DNA of 50,801 bases from Chara braunii (Eukaryota; Streptophyta; Charophyceae; Charales; Characeae): positions 934,477 through 985,277 of the forward strand of contig BFEA01000565.1 of NCBI GenBank assembly GCA_003427395.1, read 5' to 3'. Of this stretch, positions 1 through 12,569 are shown one piece after another. The notes below the pieces were generated by a model. The model made no database searches. It saw only the letters and a program-made list of their open reading frames with translations, and was not told the DNA's origin. Every line of letters begins with the position of its first letter. Position 1 is the stretch's first letter. A program made the position numbers and the translations under genes.

Positions 1-698
1 TGACACAACATTGCTCCTTGTCTATATGTCGGGGGCTACACGTGCCGGGAACGGGGCCCACAGTCCCTTATAGATAGTGAGAGGCCGGGGTCCTTCTTTT
101 TTTTTTTTTTTCCTTGGAGCATACACCACTAGCACTCTCGGGGAGGCCCCATCTATTGGTGGGGAGCGACACCTGCTGGAAAGCGGGTCCGTTCGGCTAG
201 CATGCTTTTTGTTCTAGACAGTAAGCTTGGCAAAGGTCTTATGAAGTGGGGGATGGGCAACCTTCTGGACAGTAGTGTCAAAAGGCAGCACTCTCCCACA
301 CGCAATCCACTCACACGCGCACTCACAGCCAGTGCCGTCACCGTGAACGTTACCGGCACGGTCATTTGGCCCTGCGCCTGTGAACGGCCAGACCATCAAA
401 GAGTGGTGTTTTTTTTGTTTTTTTGTTTTTTTTGGGGAAGTTGAAAACTCGAGGAAGTTATCATGTACTTCTTCCGAAGACTATAGTTGAATAGCAATAC
501 TTGGTGCGACGGGGACGTCGTTTAATAAGGTCCGGGAAGACTGTCGTACCAAATACCCTAACAAGGGTATTTGGCGTGTTTTTTGCAAGTCGCGCAAGTG
601 CACAGTCGCCCGCCAAACAGCGTGCGCGTGAGCGGAAGCATAGGTTCTTGTAAGGGTGAGAGGCGCACGTGGCGGCATGGGGTATTGACGGTGAGGCG
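1..698. other. Non-coding leader, no gene seen
   Basis: No credible coding region. The stretch holds long T tracts (about 95-113 and 409-435) and otherwise unremarkable sequence. The outer end of the left inverted-repeat arm probably lies near 699, but its partner on the right falls in the assembly gap at 16,801-17,240. The arm could therefore begin earlier and I cannot see where. Short ORFs on both strands look like chance. Confidence 0.5.
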
Positions 699-1899
699 CA
701 ACTGTGCTGTGCCTAGGCGTCCGCGGCGTCGCAGGCGCGCGACATTCACTTATATTTTCTTTATTATTTACTGTAGCCTTATTCTTACCTGTAGGCCCCG
801 ACGCTGTTCCTAATCCAGACGTGATGTCGATTGCAACTGTCGTCGCGGTAGACGAGGACCATAGGTGCGTGCCTCGCTCGACGGGCCCTCGTGTCTGGGA
901 TACAGGCGAAAGTCCTTACCACGCCGTTGACTGGGAAACGCGACGCGGTCAGGTTCTGAGTTTGGAATTGCACTTCAAGGCAGAAGGGCCGGAAATGTTG
1001 AATGTATGCGACCTGTGTTTCGGGCTCGATAAGGTCGCGCGGGGGCATGCGGTATTCACCGGGAACCTCGTACCTACCACATCCGTGTTTTGGCCTCCAA
1101 TGAGGGAACGTGTGGGAGTTGCGCCCACCAGCAGATGCGATACCTGCTACAGCAGGTCGGTGGTACCGGTCGGGGATCAGCCAGTAGCATCAGGACCAAG
1201 CCTTGTGATGGGACAGTAGCTGTGCCTCCCCTTCGGTTCCCTTCCCCTATGAGTACCGACGGTCTTTACTTAGTGCCGCTCAAGGGGTGGGCAACGACTT
1301 ACCTCTGGGCGGCGGGCACTAAGTTTGCCCGCGGATTCCAGCCGTAGGTAGGAGGCAGAATGCTGCAACAGGGCCGACGGGTGGATGCCGCAGGGCACTG
1401 TCGGGTTGACACGGGCGAGGCACAGCAGAAGGGCGACGAGGCACTAAGGCAGAGTACGGTCGCTGAAGCAACAAACATCGAAGGAGACCGGCAACGAGCA
1501 GTGAGGTAGAGCGGAGATGGGCGCTCGAGCTGGGCAGCAAGGCAGGGAGCAGCGGGCGGTAAGTAGGCGAAGCGGGGGTCGAGCTAGCGAACGGACGAAA
1601 GAGGGTTGAGGCAGCAAGGTGGTAAAGAAAGCCGGATGAACCTGGGCGCCAAATCACGCCAGGTGCATTCAGACTTAAGCAAAAGAAGAAGGCAGAGTAA
1701 AGAGCCAGGGCGCAGTGAAGAAGGAGGGGATTGTGCGCTACCTCACAGCTTTTAGAGAATGAAAGGTGGATATGGGGGGTTGTGTTCGAGGCAAACCGGG
1801 TTGTGCCGTTAGTTTGTGGATTAGAGTATTGTGCAAGGCAGTTAGTGAGAAAAGGCCAAGGCGGAGATGGCAGAGCGATGAAGAGGAAGGAGTGTGAGG

Positions 1900-2400
1900 A
1901 GGCATAGCTCGCTCGATTCCACACGGAAGTCGAGGTGGGGGTTTTCAAACGGGGAGACCTCGGTTCTAATATTAGTTTTACGGATAGGTTAGTAGTTAGG
2001 AGGTTAGTAAGAAAATTAGTGCGCGGGCTATGGTGGGAATGAGAAAGAGGGAGGACAAGAAAGTGTTCATCCGCTTCGTTTTTGGCCGGATTTGGATTAA
2101 GGAAGATTCTATTTCGGGGTTTCTAGACAAGGCGATTCTAATGGCGTAGTTAGTTCTGAGATTAGTTGGTTAGAATTAGAGCTAGATAGTGAAGGTTGTG
2201 CGCGGAGCTATGGCGGGAGTGGGGGAAACGAAAAGTAGCAAAGTTGTAGACTCCTCGATTTCTAACCGATTTCAATCGAATAAAAACCGATTTTGCGGTC
2301 TTATAGTCGGGCGAATCTGTTAGTAAGGTCAGTTTGGTTATAAGGTTGGTAGATTTAGAGTTAGAAAAGACGGTGAACTTGGACTGAAAAGTGCACCAGG
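1900..2400. repeat. Degenerate tandem units inside left arm
   Basis: Three related blocks follow one another at about 1,955-2,070, 2,110-2,240 and 2,310-2,380. They share a theme of a TCTAAT or TTAGTT run, GTTAGTAAG, a GTGCGCGG-GCTATGG core and a purine-rich stretch. The same units are seen reverse-complemented in the right arm at about 15,100-15,560, and a related fragment lies just inside the arm at 4,480-4,640. They are too diverged for a reliable period. Confidence 0.45.
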
Positions 2401-3465
2401 TGCGTGCAAGGAAGGAGAGGTGAATTAGGCGGGGTTCTTTGGGCCGGGAGCACCCGCCATTAGAGATGGCGAGGGAAAGACTGGGCGCAGTGCTGATGTA
2501 GGGAGGAAGAGGCCAACGAGTGTTGGAAAGGGCAAATTGAACCTGGCTCAAAAGCCATGTCGGATGCGTGCACGTCGAGGGGCCGAAAGATGGGGATGTA
2601 TACTTCCGCGTTTTAGCAGAAGATTCATTCTGAATCTCTCACTTAATTCAGAGGGGGACCAGTGCCTACCTTGAGACTAAGATAACTGATCGAAGTAATA
2701 GTAGCAATCCGACTAGCGTTGGAAAAAGGGGAGAAATGATACTTACCTGTTGGTTTGTGGTGTGCAGCCGAATTCGGTCATGATAGGGGGTGGTACTCTC
2801 ACCCTATAGAACAGTTGTAAATAGAAGTGGGGGTACTATGAACGCTGACTGTGGGAAACACCTATCTACGTCCGATGGTGTCTGTGTCTCAGTCTCAAAT
2901 ACCGACGTTGAAGTGCTCACCACCAGGGTGACCTTTCTGCGACGGTCTTGACTGCAATGGTGAAAATGCCCGTGTTCGTGGTAGCCGTCTTCGTCAGAGA
3001 CCGGGTGTGGCTTCCGATCTGTTGCCAGTTGGGTACGCAGGGGAGGCTGACAAGCAGCAAGGCAGGCCAGGATATCTGTGTTTTCATTCCAGCGGTGCTC
3101 TTCCTACAGGAGAGAGGGAGAAGCTTCCCTTGAAGACGAACCAGCAGTGTGGACTGAACTAAATGCCGGCAGTCTGCGGGGTTCAACTACCATATGAATT
3201 GGTCATGCGCTGCTTTGCTCTGTGCTGGATGTGTGGACGCCCTCGCGTATGCCCTGCCATTGCCTTGCTGCCTGTGTTCTGCTTGCCGCGCATGAGGTCC
3301 TTTACAGGCTGAGGTAATCACTGCGTGGTGTCGTCACGTTTCACTGTTTCATTGCCGTCTGCGGGCCGTACTGTTTACCATGCTCGGGCGGTTGTTGTCC
3401 TCCTCAGGCAGCGGACTACAGAGTCGGGGCGTCTTTGACCTCTATAGTGGCACGGTGCCATCTGG

Positions 3466-3640
3466 AGCACAGACACTTGAAGGACTACTGTTGCTGGCGA
3501 CTGCTGCTATTGCCCTTGATCGTTGTTGACTACTGATGCTGCGACAGTGGACTGTGTGCAGATTGCTACTGTTGGTGACTGCTGTTATTGCTTTTGACCG
3601 CCGCTGAGTACTGCTGCTGCAAAGACTGATACAGGTTGTG
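3466..3640. repeat. CTG/TTG-rich two-copy duplication in left arm
   Basis: Two about 75-80 bp blocks rich in GACTGCTG, TTGTTG and ACTGCTG trinucleotides are arranged in tandem. The right arm carries the same pair as CAGCAG-rich sequence at about 13,840-14,015. Read as protein the right-arm version gives Ser/Asn-rich strings, which is what such repeats produce by chance. Confidence 0.5.
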
Positions 3641-4276
3641 GTGCCACGACGGTTAGGCTGAGGGGAGGAGTTGAGCATTGGGGAGGTAATCTAACTGGAC
3701 GAGTAGGGGGTTGGTGCTGCGATTTGAGAATTTGTCAGGAGGGGCTACTTCGGCAGTTTGAGTTCGTTGACCAAGCTGTCAATTGGCTGCCATTGCGGGG
3801 CCCTCAGGCGATCCAAGATTACAAAGCCCTCTCTTGCGAGACTGAGAGCACCATTCTTGGATCTGAGAGTCTCAAATCTATCTCTTTCTGCCCTTTTAAG
3901 TCTCAGTCTAGTCCCTGGTTACGAGAGGAAGGCGGCAGGCGGGATTACAACCCGTAGGTCCGCGTCAAGACTCTGTGGGGAGTCCACCCACCGATTGCGA
4001 GAGCTCTGCCGGAACTTAGGAGGAATTCTGGAGGCAGGGGATCATTTCCATTTGTACAACCTACTACCACCTATGTTTGTTTATTCCCCTGCAGTATGAC
4101 TATTGTATGCATGAGGTTGTCCCTATGGTTTTTGCTTTCTCTTTGAGACTAACCAGATCAAAAGGAAAGGAATGTATGAAAGTGAAGCTTAAGTTTCAGT
4201 TTATTTTTGTCTGAAAGCACATGAATTGGAGGAAAGTAACTTTGCATGTGCTTGACAGGGTCAACCAAAGCCTGAG

Positions 4277-4360
4277 CATTGTTTCCGTGGTGAATGGCTT
4301 ATGGCTGTGTTTATTTGGCTGTTTTCTGAAGGTTCAGGCATTGTTTTCATGTTGAATGGG
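4277..4360 (-). repeat. Two copies of the CATTCACC-GGAAACAAT hairpin motif in left arm
   Basis: At 4,277-4,297 and 4,339-4,360 the minus strand carries the core CATTCACC..GGAAACAAT and a diverged version of it. These are the counterparts of the last two units of the array at 12,570-13,190. Flanking arms are partly complementary but less perfect than in the right-hand array. Confidence 0.6.
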
Positions 4361-4396
4361 CTGATTGCTCTGCTTATTTTTTAGGGTTTGCCTGAT

Positions 4397-6904
4397 AGGT
4401 TTTAGTTAAACACATCACTCAAAGATATTAAGGTTAAATGACTTAAAGAGCGAACAGTGACAATTATTTACAGGGACGGAAGGGAAAAAGAGGTAACTCG
4501 CTCAATTCTCCATGGAATTGAGCGATTGAAGATGCGAAACGGGGTTTTTGAGGCGAGGCGAGCGCAGTGGTAGCATTAGTTTTTGCACTTGGTCGTTAGT
4601 CTGGTTGGGATAAGTGGTAGGAGTTGCGCATGAACAAAATAAGCTTCATGGGGAAAGTGTAACTTTTCGTGTTTCAGGAGAAGATTCATTTTCCTTTTTC
4701 TAACTTGTTATTTTTTGCTCGTCATCGTGACCCCGGCCTGACTGATGTCCTTGCTGCTCGCCATTATTGATCAATCTTGAGAAATGCGTTGGCAAGAGTG
4801 AGAGAGAGAGAGGCATAGTTGTATCGACACTAGCCCTCGCTTCCTTAAGACAATTTGTTCAGAAGTCAAAGGTCGGAAGTATCACTTAATTCCTGATAAA
4901 AAAATAAGAGTCTATAATAGTCGAATAATCGGCTAAGCACAAACATTCTTCCACTTCTAATTTAACAAAGCGGATAAACCCACTCTCCACCCATTTCAAT
5001 CAGGGACACGAAGTCGTCCAATGCTAACTTAAAACAATACCTTTCCGGTCCCTTTGAGCGATATTTTGTCGCGCCGGGGACCCTGATCATCCTACCATAG
5101 GCTAGAACTCAAATTCAGTGGCTAGTCAAAATTTAGGATTTCGATCTTTATTTAGATTTTTTTTGTTTTACACACCAATTACTTAAGCTCAACCGATCTA
5201 TATACTATTTTTATCAACTCTCTCTCAAAACAACTTCATTGTGGAATTTAACCAGACACGTCAATCTTTCAGCTAATCTAAAAGATTAGGGTGTCTGACT
5301 TTATTACATATACCACAATCGTATCTTATGGGCAGGGCCCCGTTAAGCACAGTCCCACAAGGCACTATTACCATTCAAAGCCACTCACTTCACCAACTCA
5401 TCAAAGGTATGGGCGGTGATATTCACTTAGTCTTTCAAAATAAGGAGAATCACCCCCCTTCCCCATAAATCCTACCTTTGTGAGTGAGATCCTTCACTTT
5501 TATCACACACTTTGCCAATCTCATTCACAAGTTTTGCTTAATGAGCAAACCGTCATAACTTTCTCCTAAATAGAACTCACTTTTCAAAATCTCAGACTTA
5601 TTGCCATCACCACTTTCAACAAAAACTGTAGTTGATTGGAGGGCCCCACAATCAGGCCGATCCTTCCTGCCATAAATGGCACTCCCACCGGCTATCAGCA
5701 AAAGCTTCAGTTTCTCTCAAGGAGTCTTAACCATGGAAGTCCCCGTCACAGACTAGACCGCTTGTGGCCCATAACAAGCTGAGTAAAGGACTCACAACCT
5801 GTTTTACCAGCTTTTACGTGACTACGCAAGCGTGGATGCCGAATTGAACGGATCTTTCCTTACCTCCTGCCACACACAGAACCACCCGGGACTCACAGTC
5901 ACTGGTTGGGTAAGGGCTTTCTTACTTGACAGGTCTCCCTGCCGCAGATGACACGCTTACTGGCAGCTGAGGCCCATCAGAGTGGAACTGCCGATTTGGT
6001 CGAAGATAATACTCTAACTCCATAAGAATTCTTTTTAAGTCACCCCCTTCCTCTCAAGGGTGAGCCTTCCATAATATTTTTTTAAGACTCCTCCCACTCT
6101 GAAGGAGAATCACCCATAAAAATCTCTCAGCCATCCTCCCACTCATGGATGGATTTGTTTTTTGAACCTCAAAACACGCTTCATTTTGAAAATAAACCTC
6201 AAACTTTGTCAGGCCGCCCTTGGGCATAACCTCTCTCTTAACATGATTTTCTGGACTCTTTGGGCCTTCCAGAAATATCCCACAAATAATCACTCTTTCT
6301 TCACTTCACCATTAACCAAAGTAATACACAAAAGACTCACAAGGTCACTTTGATGAGAATGCCAATGACAACCAAAACACACGCGATCCTGCAACCCGAG
6401 AGAATCAAGACTTATATCAGGAAATAATTCTCAAAAGAAAATCAGGTCATCTCAAGTCTTACATCCTTACAAATCTCAAATTCTCACCAATTCATATCCC
6501 AGTCAACGAAAGGACCTTGCATAGCGCATCACACAGGTCATATACACAAAAATAGTATCAAATGTTCTCGCACAATTAGGTATGCGTTTAACGTACAGAC
6601 GACGATTTCTTAAAAGATCTCCACTCGTATTTAACAAAAACTAATGTCAACTTAAAGAGAGGATAATCAGATCCAGAATACACGCACAACTCCAAAAGGT
6701 AAACACGCATCCTTGAGGTCAGAACTATATACAAGAAGAAACCTATGTCTCATGAAGTTCATAGGTTTGGAAACAAAAGCAACATAAGCAGATAATCGCT
6801 CATTAACCCTATCAATCGAGCCTACCGCACCGTCACGACCTTTCGAGTGTCTATCTATAAGTCACTTAACCTCACTGACACCATTCCCACCTAGGCTAAC
6901 CATC
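4397..6904. other. Inverted-repeat spacer, no gene seen
   Basis: No coding region can be supported. A perfect 10-bp stem with a 6-nt loop lies at 4,499-4,524 (CGCTCAATTC and GAATTGAGCG). It sits in a fragment related to the tandem units of the arms. Polypyrimidine runs at about 5,452-5,465 and 6,040-6,060 would read as polypurine tracts on the minus strand, the strand of the nearby gag, but no LTR pair could be matched around them. Confidence 0.45.
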
Positions 6905-7983
6905 TCACCCCTCAATTTCTTTTTTTTCCATCTTACATCTGCGAGGGGTATGACCAGTCTTCCCACAGCAAGCACATACTATCTTCGCCCACCGTTCTCG
7001 CCCTCTTCTATTCCTTCGTCCAGTCCGACTTACAGCTGACAACGTTCCCTTGTCATCACCCTCCTTACTAAGATCAAATGCAGTGTGCGGCAGGGGTATA
7101 CCAACTTTTTCCCAAACTCTTTGCTCTTTTATTCCCCTCTCGCTTAGAGTGTTAAGCGTCCTCTCACAGGTATGGGTTGCAGTAATTCTCACTCTAGCCG
7201 GTATCTCTTTTCTCTCGCCTTCCGACTCATTTTTCTTCTCTCTGCTCCACCCGTGATTTCGCCTGACGATCTCAGCGTCCTTCTGAGATCCATCTTTCTT
7301 AGCATCAGAGATGCCTACTGCAGGATCATTCGACCTCTTTTCAAGCTCACTCTTCTCACTATCCAACGCCTTCCTTCTTTTCCTCGCTTCCCGCAGAGTA
7401 TGGCAGAAGTACTGGTCAAAATCCTCATTTCAAGGTTCTCCCGGATCTTATCCCATACTAGTCTCCCCTCTGTCCCACGAATCAGATCTCGCTGTTCTGC
7501 ATTCGTGAAATTCATGAGGAAGACAAAGCATTTGTCATGTTCTGACAGTGTCCAGACCTTACGCGATGCGCGCTCGTACTCTGTCAGGAAGTGCCCTACT
7601 AGCACATAACTATACCGATCTATCTTCTCAAGATCGTCTTTGGTCAGTTGTTTCTCCCCTAGCCGGTACTTATTCCACATGTCATCATAGAACTTCCTCC
7701 ACGATGACCCTGCTCTTCTAACCAACCCACTGACTTCCTCCTTCAAACCTATATGGATATACTTTATCACTTCCTTCAGCATCTATTCCTCATTCCATTT
7801 GCAGTGAGACGCTATCTGTTCAAATTGGTCGAGGAAGTCAGAAACATGATCGCCTTTGAAGAAGTCGATCTCGACCTTGGGCTGGTTATCTCGCTCCCAA
7901 TCTTACCGTTCCAACAAAGAAGCGAGTTCCTCGGCCCCAATGTTCCCTTGAGACCCTTCCATCTCGAGTTCCCTCGACCCCAT
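6905..7983 (-). pseudogene. gag: Decayed retrotransposon gag with CCHC zinc knuckle
   Basis: Read on the minus strand from the ATG at 7,983, this encodes a Gag-like protein of about 350 residues. An acidic N-terminus leads to an FFKGDxVSDFLDQFEQ segment. A helical capsid-like region follows (GSSWRKFYDDMWNKYRLG, then FLTEYERASRKV and KCFVFLMNFT), then a Lys/Glu-rich linker, and near the C-terminus a textbook zinc knuckle CACCGKTGHTPRRC (C-x2-C-x4-H-x4-C). Gag of this kind coats retrotransposon RNA and forms the particle. It is broken: two in-frame stops lie in the first 70 codons, and the frame changes near 7,395 (7,315-7,782 is open in one frame, 6,905-7,366 in another). No protease or RT follows downstream, so it is either the only gene of a non-autonomous element or the stump of a larger one. 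The family is clear; the exact lineage is not. Confidence 0.75.
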
Positions 7984-10900
7984 TACCTGTTGAACAACAA
8001 CAAACGGCATTAGGGTCGAGGCTCGAAGGAAGTTACGCAACTAAATCTAATGCAGAATATATCCCTACTAAGTCGTGTCATTCTCATCATGAAAGAGCAT
8101 ATAGGAATCTATTCAGAGCAAACGACGTTACCGAAGAGAGCCTTTTAAATAAATACCCACCCAAAATAAAACATGAGTATTCACGAATAAGTCTCTCAAA
8201 TCATAACTCAGGCATTAACAAAATATCACTTCTATTACTAGAAAGGATATAACACACACATGCCATATAGGTGGATACTCCAAACACGAACACAAAAATA
8301 CAGTACAACCTATGATAAATAACATATACTGATAACAATAATTTTTACATCACAAACACAAATTACTTGTAAGGGTTGTAATTGACGGGCACAATATGCT
8401 TTATAAACAACCATATGAACGCAATTTCACTGCCAGTTACATACCAAGATAACTCTCGATGACGTATTTCCGTATTTTATATGGCAGAGGCAGGACTGGC
8501 AATGAGTAAATAACATGATACAATTGTTACCCCTTCAACTCTTTAAGCAAAGCATATATTACAGAGGGGCGGTGTAATCCTCATAAGATAACATCTCGAC
8601 TCTTGAGGTCGCTACCCCAGATCCGCTCTCACTAAGCAGTAGCTGTTTCACCTGGCCATCATAGCCTCAGCGAGGTAGCAAGTCCCTTCCTCTTTTCTCA
8701 ACAGATAATGTAGTTACTCTCCCGTCATAGGAGAGACAACAACACCCCGCTAATGGACCAGGAACGTAGTTCCGGCGTGGATCTCACTATCAGTTTCGAG
8801 ACTAATAACCGCTTCCTTAAGCCTCGTCGAGGGAGTAACAACTCAAAAATGCACTTCCACTGAGGACAAATTATATACGCCGACTAACTCCGTTTCTGGA
8901 AGAACCACCTTCCACAGAAGAAAGTCACCCCATTCACCCCCGGTCCTATGCCAGACGTGGGTTTCGTGCAGAATCTAAGTCCTCGTGGAAGGCAGTCCAT
9001 ACATACGCCATCAAACTGACATCAAAACAAACTTAATGAAGACACACATATAAAGACAACCAAACAACCAATCATAGATGTCATACATACATGTATCACA
9101 TATAATTAACACATAGGCCTCTCTTCGGACTAGCCAAACCGCTATCCTAATGGCCACTACTTCTCGAGATTTATCGATAGTTAGCCAGACAGTCCGCAAG
9201 CGACTCAAATCATCACCAACTCACACTATAGAAGAGTCTAAGCATCGTACTGGTCGTAGTACCTATCATATCACATCTCAGTCTGGGCTCAAGGAAATAT
9301 TTTTACAATTAAACTCCTCACTTCGCATTTTATCAGTCATCCCCTCACCCATGCTGTTCCCGTGTCAGCAACATTCTTTAACGAAGGGGTCATGTAACTA
9401 AGGGAGATGCTTAATCTTAACTTGACTATCCCCCAAGGCAGGCTTAACACAACAATCACGTAATGAGACAATTAGCCTTGGATTTCAATCACAGGCATAC
9501 TTACCAATGCCAGTACCACCTCACTCATTCCTAGCTGAATCGAGCCTGCAAGGCATTACCCAAACTCATTAATCATTAAAGTCAGAGACTCTTTCACTCC
9601 ATTTAATCGCATACTAGGCAGTACTCCCAGCGCATAGTCAAGGCGCTTATCGATCTCAAGCAACCCTTACTGCATCACTCAAACCCCACTTACGGAATTA
9701 ACCCTCACTTCATGCTCTTTCCAAAACCATATACGATCAACCATTCCTCCTAACCCTGTCAATAGAGCAGAAGTGGTCATTGTCCGCGAATTATCAACCC
9801 ACCTCGAATCAAGGCTCGATTTCTAGGAACCTCTCAGTCTTTACGGTACTTCAAACGATAGTGAAAGTATTAGCCAACCGCTTATACAAGTCTATCAAAA
9901 CTTCTCATCTGCCTATTTCTTACTTCCATACCCGGATGTCGTTCCACCAGGGACAACGGCAGGCAACCGTTATCCCCGGCAACGGTGCCACCTGTCAAGC
10001 GCATCGGTCCGGCACCGCACAGGGCAGCGCGGGACCCTCTCGACCGCGTCACGCAGGAGTTGAATCTAAATCCTTCATCGCAAATATACATGGAGCTTCC
10101 GCAAGCCACTACGGTTGAGTGGGCAAGCCATACCTCTCGCGAGCCCCTACGATAGGATAGGGCCTACGGGAGGCACGACTTACCTACACCTTACGGGAGT
10201 TGTCAACTCCGTTCGGTGGGCGTATCCCCGCCGAGCTACCAGTCCACCGTACGAAAGCTAAGCAGGTGCAATCGCAGAGATGGACCAGCCGAGGGCGTTT
10301 CTCGTTCGCTGTAGCATAGGGGGTACGCGCAGTATTACGCCTCTATCGAACCCGCACGCGAACCGACATTTTGGGGGGCTGAGGTCCCAAACGCGACCTA
10401 TCGTCGGTCGACTAGGACGCATCCCACACACCACGCGTACACCACTTTACGGATACAAAAATAAAACACACACACATACATATACGAAACAACACAACAC
10501 AAACAACGCGACAACACTCCTAGTCTCTTCAGTAACCATCCCATAACTCTCCGATGCAAAAATCGGATAGGCGTCGCGCGAGAGACTTAGTATAAAACCG
10601 TGCGGACGCAGGGCTAACTCATATCCACTCGCAATGGAAGCATACGCAAGCGGTCGCAATGATGGCGTACTATGTAGTACCCATACTTGTGCGATCCTCG
10701 TTAATCTCGAGGATCGCATTCGACACTCAAGTGTCGGCTGATACTCGCCTTGAGGGTTCATCTCTCGACGTTGGACAACTGCTATGCGCAGTTGAAGACC
10801 ACACACCCTCTTCTGCACCCTTTGCAGAGCGGGTGGTACACAGGTCCGCGCCTATGGTGCCAGTCGCCTCTTGCGGCCCTGGGGACGAATCCTACCCCAG

Positions 10901-11734
10901 GCCTGGGCGAAAGTCAAGGGGTTTGACTTTGACGGCTGCCACGGACTACAACGTCCACATATAAAAATTAACAAGCAAAATCAATAAATAAATAAGCATC
11001 TCAACACTCGTATATCAAATCAGGACTCGAGGCAACAATGAAAGAAGGGGGAAACATAAACCCATCAGGTATGCAGATCGTGCGANACATGGTTGTCATC
11101 CTCACTGCCTCCAAAGCATGACCCATNTACCAGTTCCAAAATACTCANCTGCATAAAACACAGACACACACNATAGCCACATTGCCATACACCANTGTGG
11201 TCAACTTTANTGTTCCNTGTAACTCACATCANGCCTCACACACTCAAGCCCTAGTCATAGTCCAGTTTCCCATAAATCTCATAAGTTCTTTATAATGGTC
11301 ATTAAAAGAAGTCCGGTTAAAACCTTCAAAGAAACATATCAAGTCTAAGGGTCAAGGCAATCAAGTTGAGGTATAGGTATAAGCAAAGTTGTGTCGTGAG
11401 CTGACGAGTCGGCGATGAACCAACCAACCTGTTATCAGTGATAACAGAAAATGACTCTCGTAGGATCAAGCTGAAACTAGTCCAAATCCCGAGTCAAACG
11501 ATCAAAAGGGTCTGTAACACAAGACAGGTCAATGCCTAAGGCTAAAACCATAAGCCCATGGAGAATAATCCCCATACCACAATCTATCTCAAAACTCCTC
11601 CTAGTTGCTAAGCCTAAGTCGACCTCTAAGCAGTGCCTAAAGCAAAGGTAGATTCTGGTATAATCTCCCCTATAAAGAGTGGATCGCCAGAATCGCCACT
11701 TGTCAAAATATACTCTATCTCCTTTAAACTAAGA
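7984..11734. other. Inverted-repeat spacer, no gene seen
   Basis: This lies upstream of the minus-strand gag and would contain its 5' leader and LTR if those survive, but I could not match an LTR pair or a primer-binding site. ORFs such as 9,780-10,118 and 10,447-10,818 have no recognisable motif. A short CA-rich run lies at about 10,467-10,482. Eight isolated N calls fall between 11,086 and 11,232. Confidence 0.4.
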
Positions 11735-12350
11735 AAATTTCGGCAACGCTTCGCGTAGGAAAATGCCTTCCCAGAATTTATACAAATCCAAATATGAAAA
11801 CAAAAAATAATTTTCTAACTCTGGAAAGTCGAATTCTGTCTAGCTCCCCGAATTAGTAGAAATTTGGGCAGCACTCCCTTTAGAAAGGGAGACTTTCCAG
11901 GTTTATACTAAGTCAGATATGAACTCAAGAAAGAACTTGGGTTCAACTTAGACAAGATTTAACTAACTTCTTAGTTTTGCAGAAATTTCGGCAGCACTCT
12001 CTTTACAAAAGTGCTATTCCAAAATTTATACAAGGCTAAGTTCTGAATTTGAAAGTAACCTTGACTTCTCAAAGTCCAATTTTGTCTAACTCCCTGAATT
12101 AGCAAAAATTTAGGCAGCACTCCCTTTAGAAATGGGACGTTCCAGATTTTTATTAAGTCAGATACAAAGAAAAGACAAGTTGAACTTCGACAAGTCAAAA
12201 TTTGACTAACTACTTGGATCTGTAGAAATTTTGGCAGTGCTTCCCGTAGAAAAGTAGCTTGCCAAGATTTATACAAAGCCAAGTATAAGAAAAGATCCCT
12301 GAAAATGCAAGAATTGATCTAAGTAAAAAAAACTTAGCTCAGAAAATGCA
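11735..12350. repeat. Five-unit tandem repeat, period about 123 bp
   Basis: The motif AAATTT-n-GGCAGCACT recurs at 11,735, 11,860, 11,983, 12,106 and 12,226, giving spacings of 125, 123, 123 and 120 bp. Each unit continues with a CCCTTTAGAAA-type stretch, a TTCCAnATTTATAC block and an AAGTCAGATA block. The second unit contains a perfect small hairpin (CTCCCTTT, AG, AAAGGGAG). The other units keep it only in part. The 103-residue minus-strand ORF across it is a by-product of the repeat. Confidence 0.8.
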
Positions 12351-12569
12351 GGAATTGAAACTAACTCCTATGGCTCTAGCACGTGGCGAGCAACTAAAAC
12401 AACTACCTATCAACCTGAAACTCAGACTAAGTAGTGGCCTCACTCAGTCACATGCAAGCCAAACCACAAAGGTAAGTACTCTCACCATCCCAAAGTTCAT
12501 TCCATGCAGATAGTTTATGAATCTTTTAAGTCCTTGAACTGTTATTTCCCTCTTACATAAGACATAGGG

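Larger units (their letters stand above)
699..4396 (+). repeat. Left arm of giant inverted repeat
   Basis: This stretch reappears, reverse-complemented, at 13,066-16,800. Correspondence was followed by eye at many points: 730-900 against 16,600-16,790, 2,700-3,190 against 14,290-14,750, 3,440-3,680 against 13,800-14,040, and 3,724-4,080 against 13,400-13,757. Roughly nine bases in ten agree, with small indels. Similarity stops abruptly just after GGTTTGCCTGAT at 4,385-4,396. ORFs seen in one arm recur in the other only because the DNA is duplicated; none shows a recognisable domain, so I do not call genes here. It could be half of a foldback-type element with very long terminal inverted repeats, or one of two copies of one element inserted head to head. 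Confidence 0.85.

Noticed and set aside
1319-1948. 209-codon minus-strand ORF in the left inverted arm
   Set aside because: The right arm breaks this frame, and the product has no recognisable motif; shared ORFs in the arms follow from duplication of the DNA.
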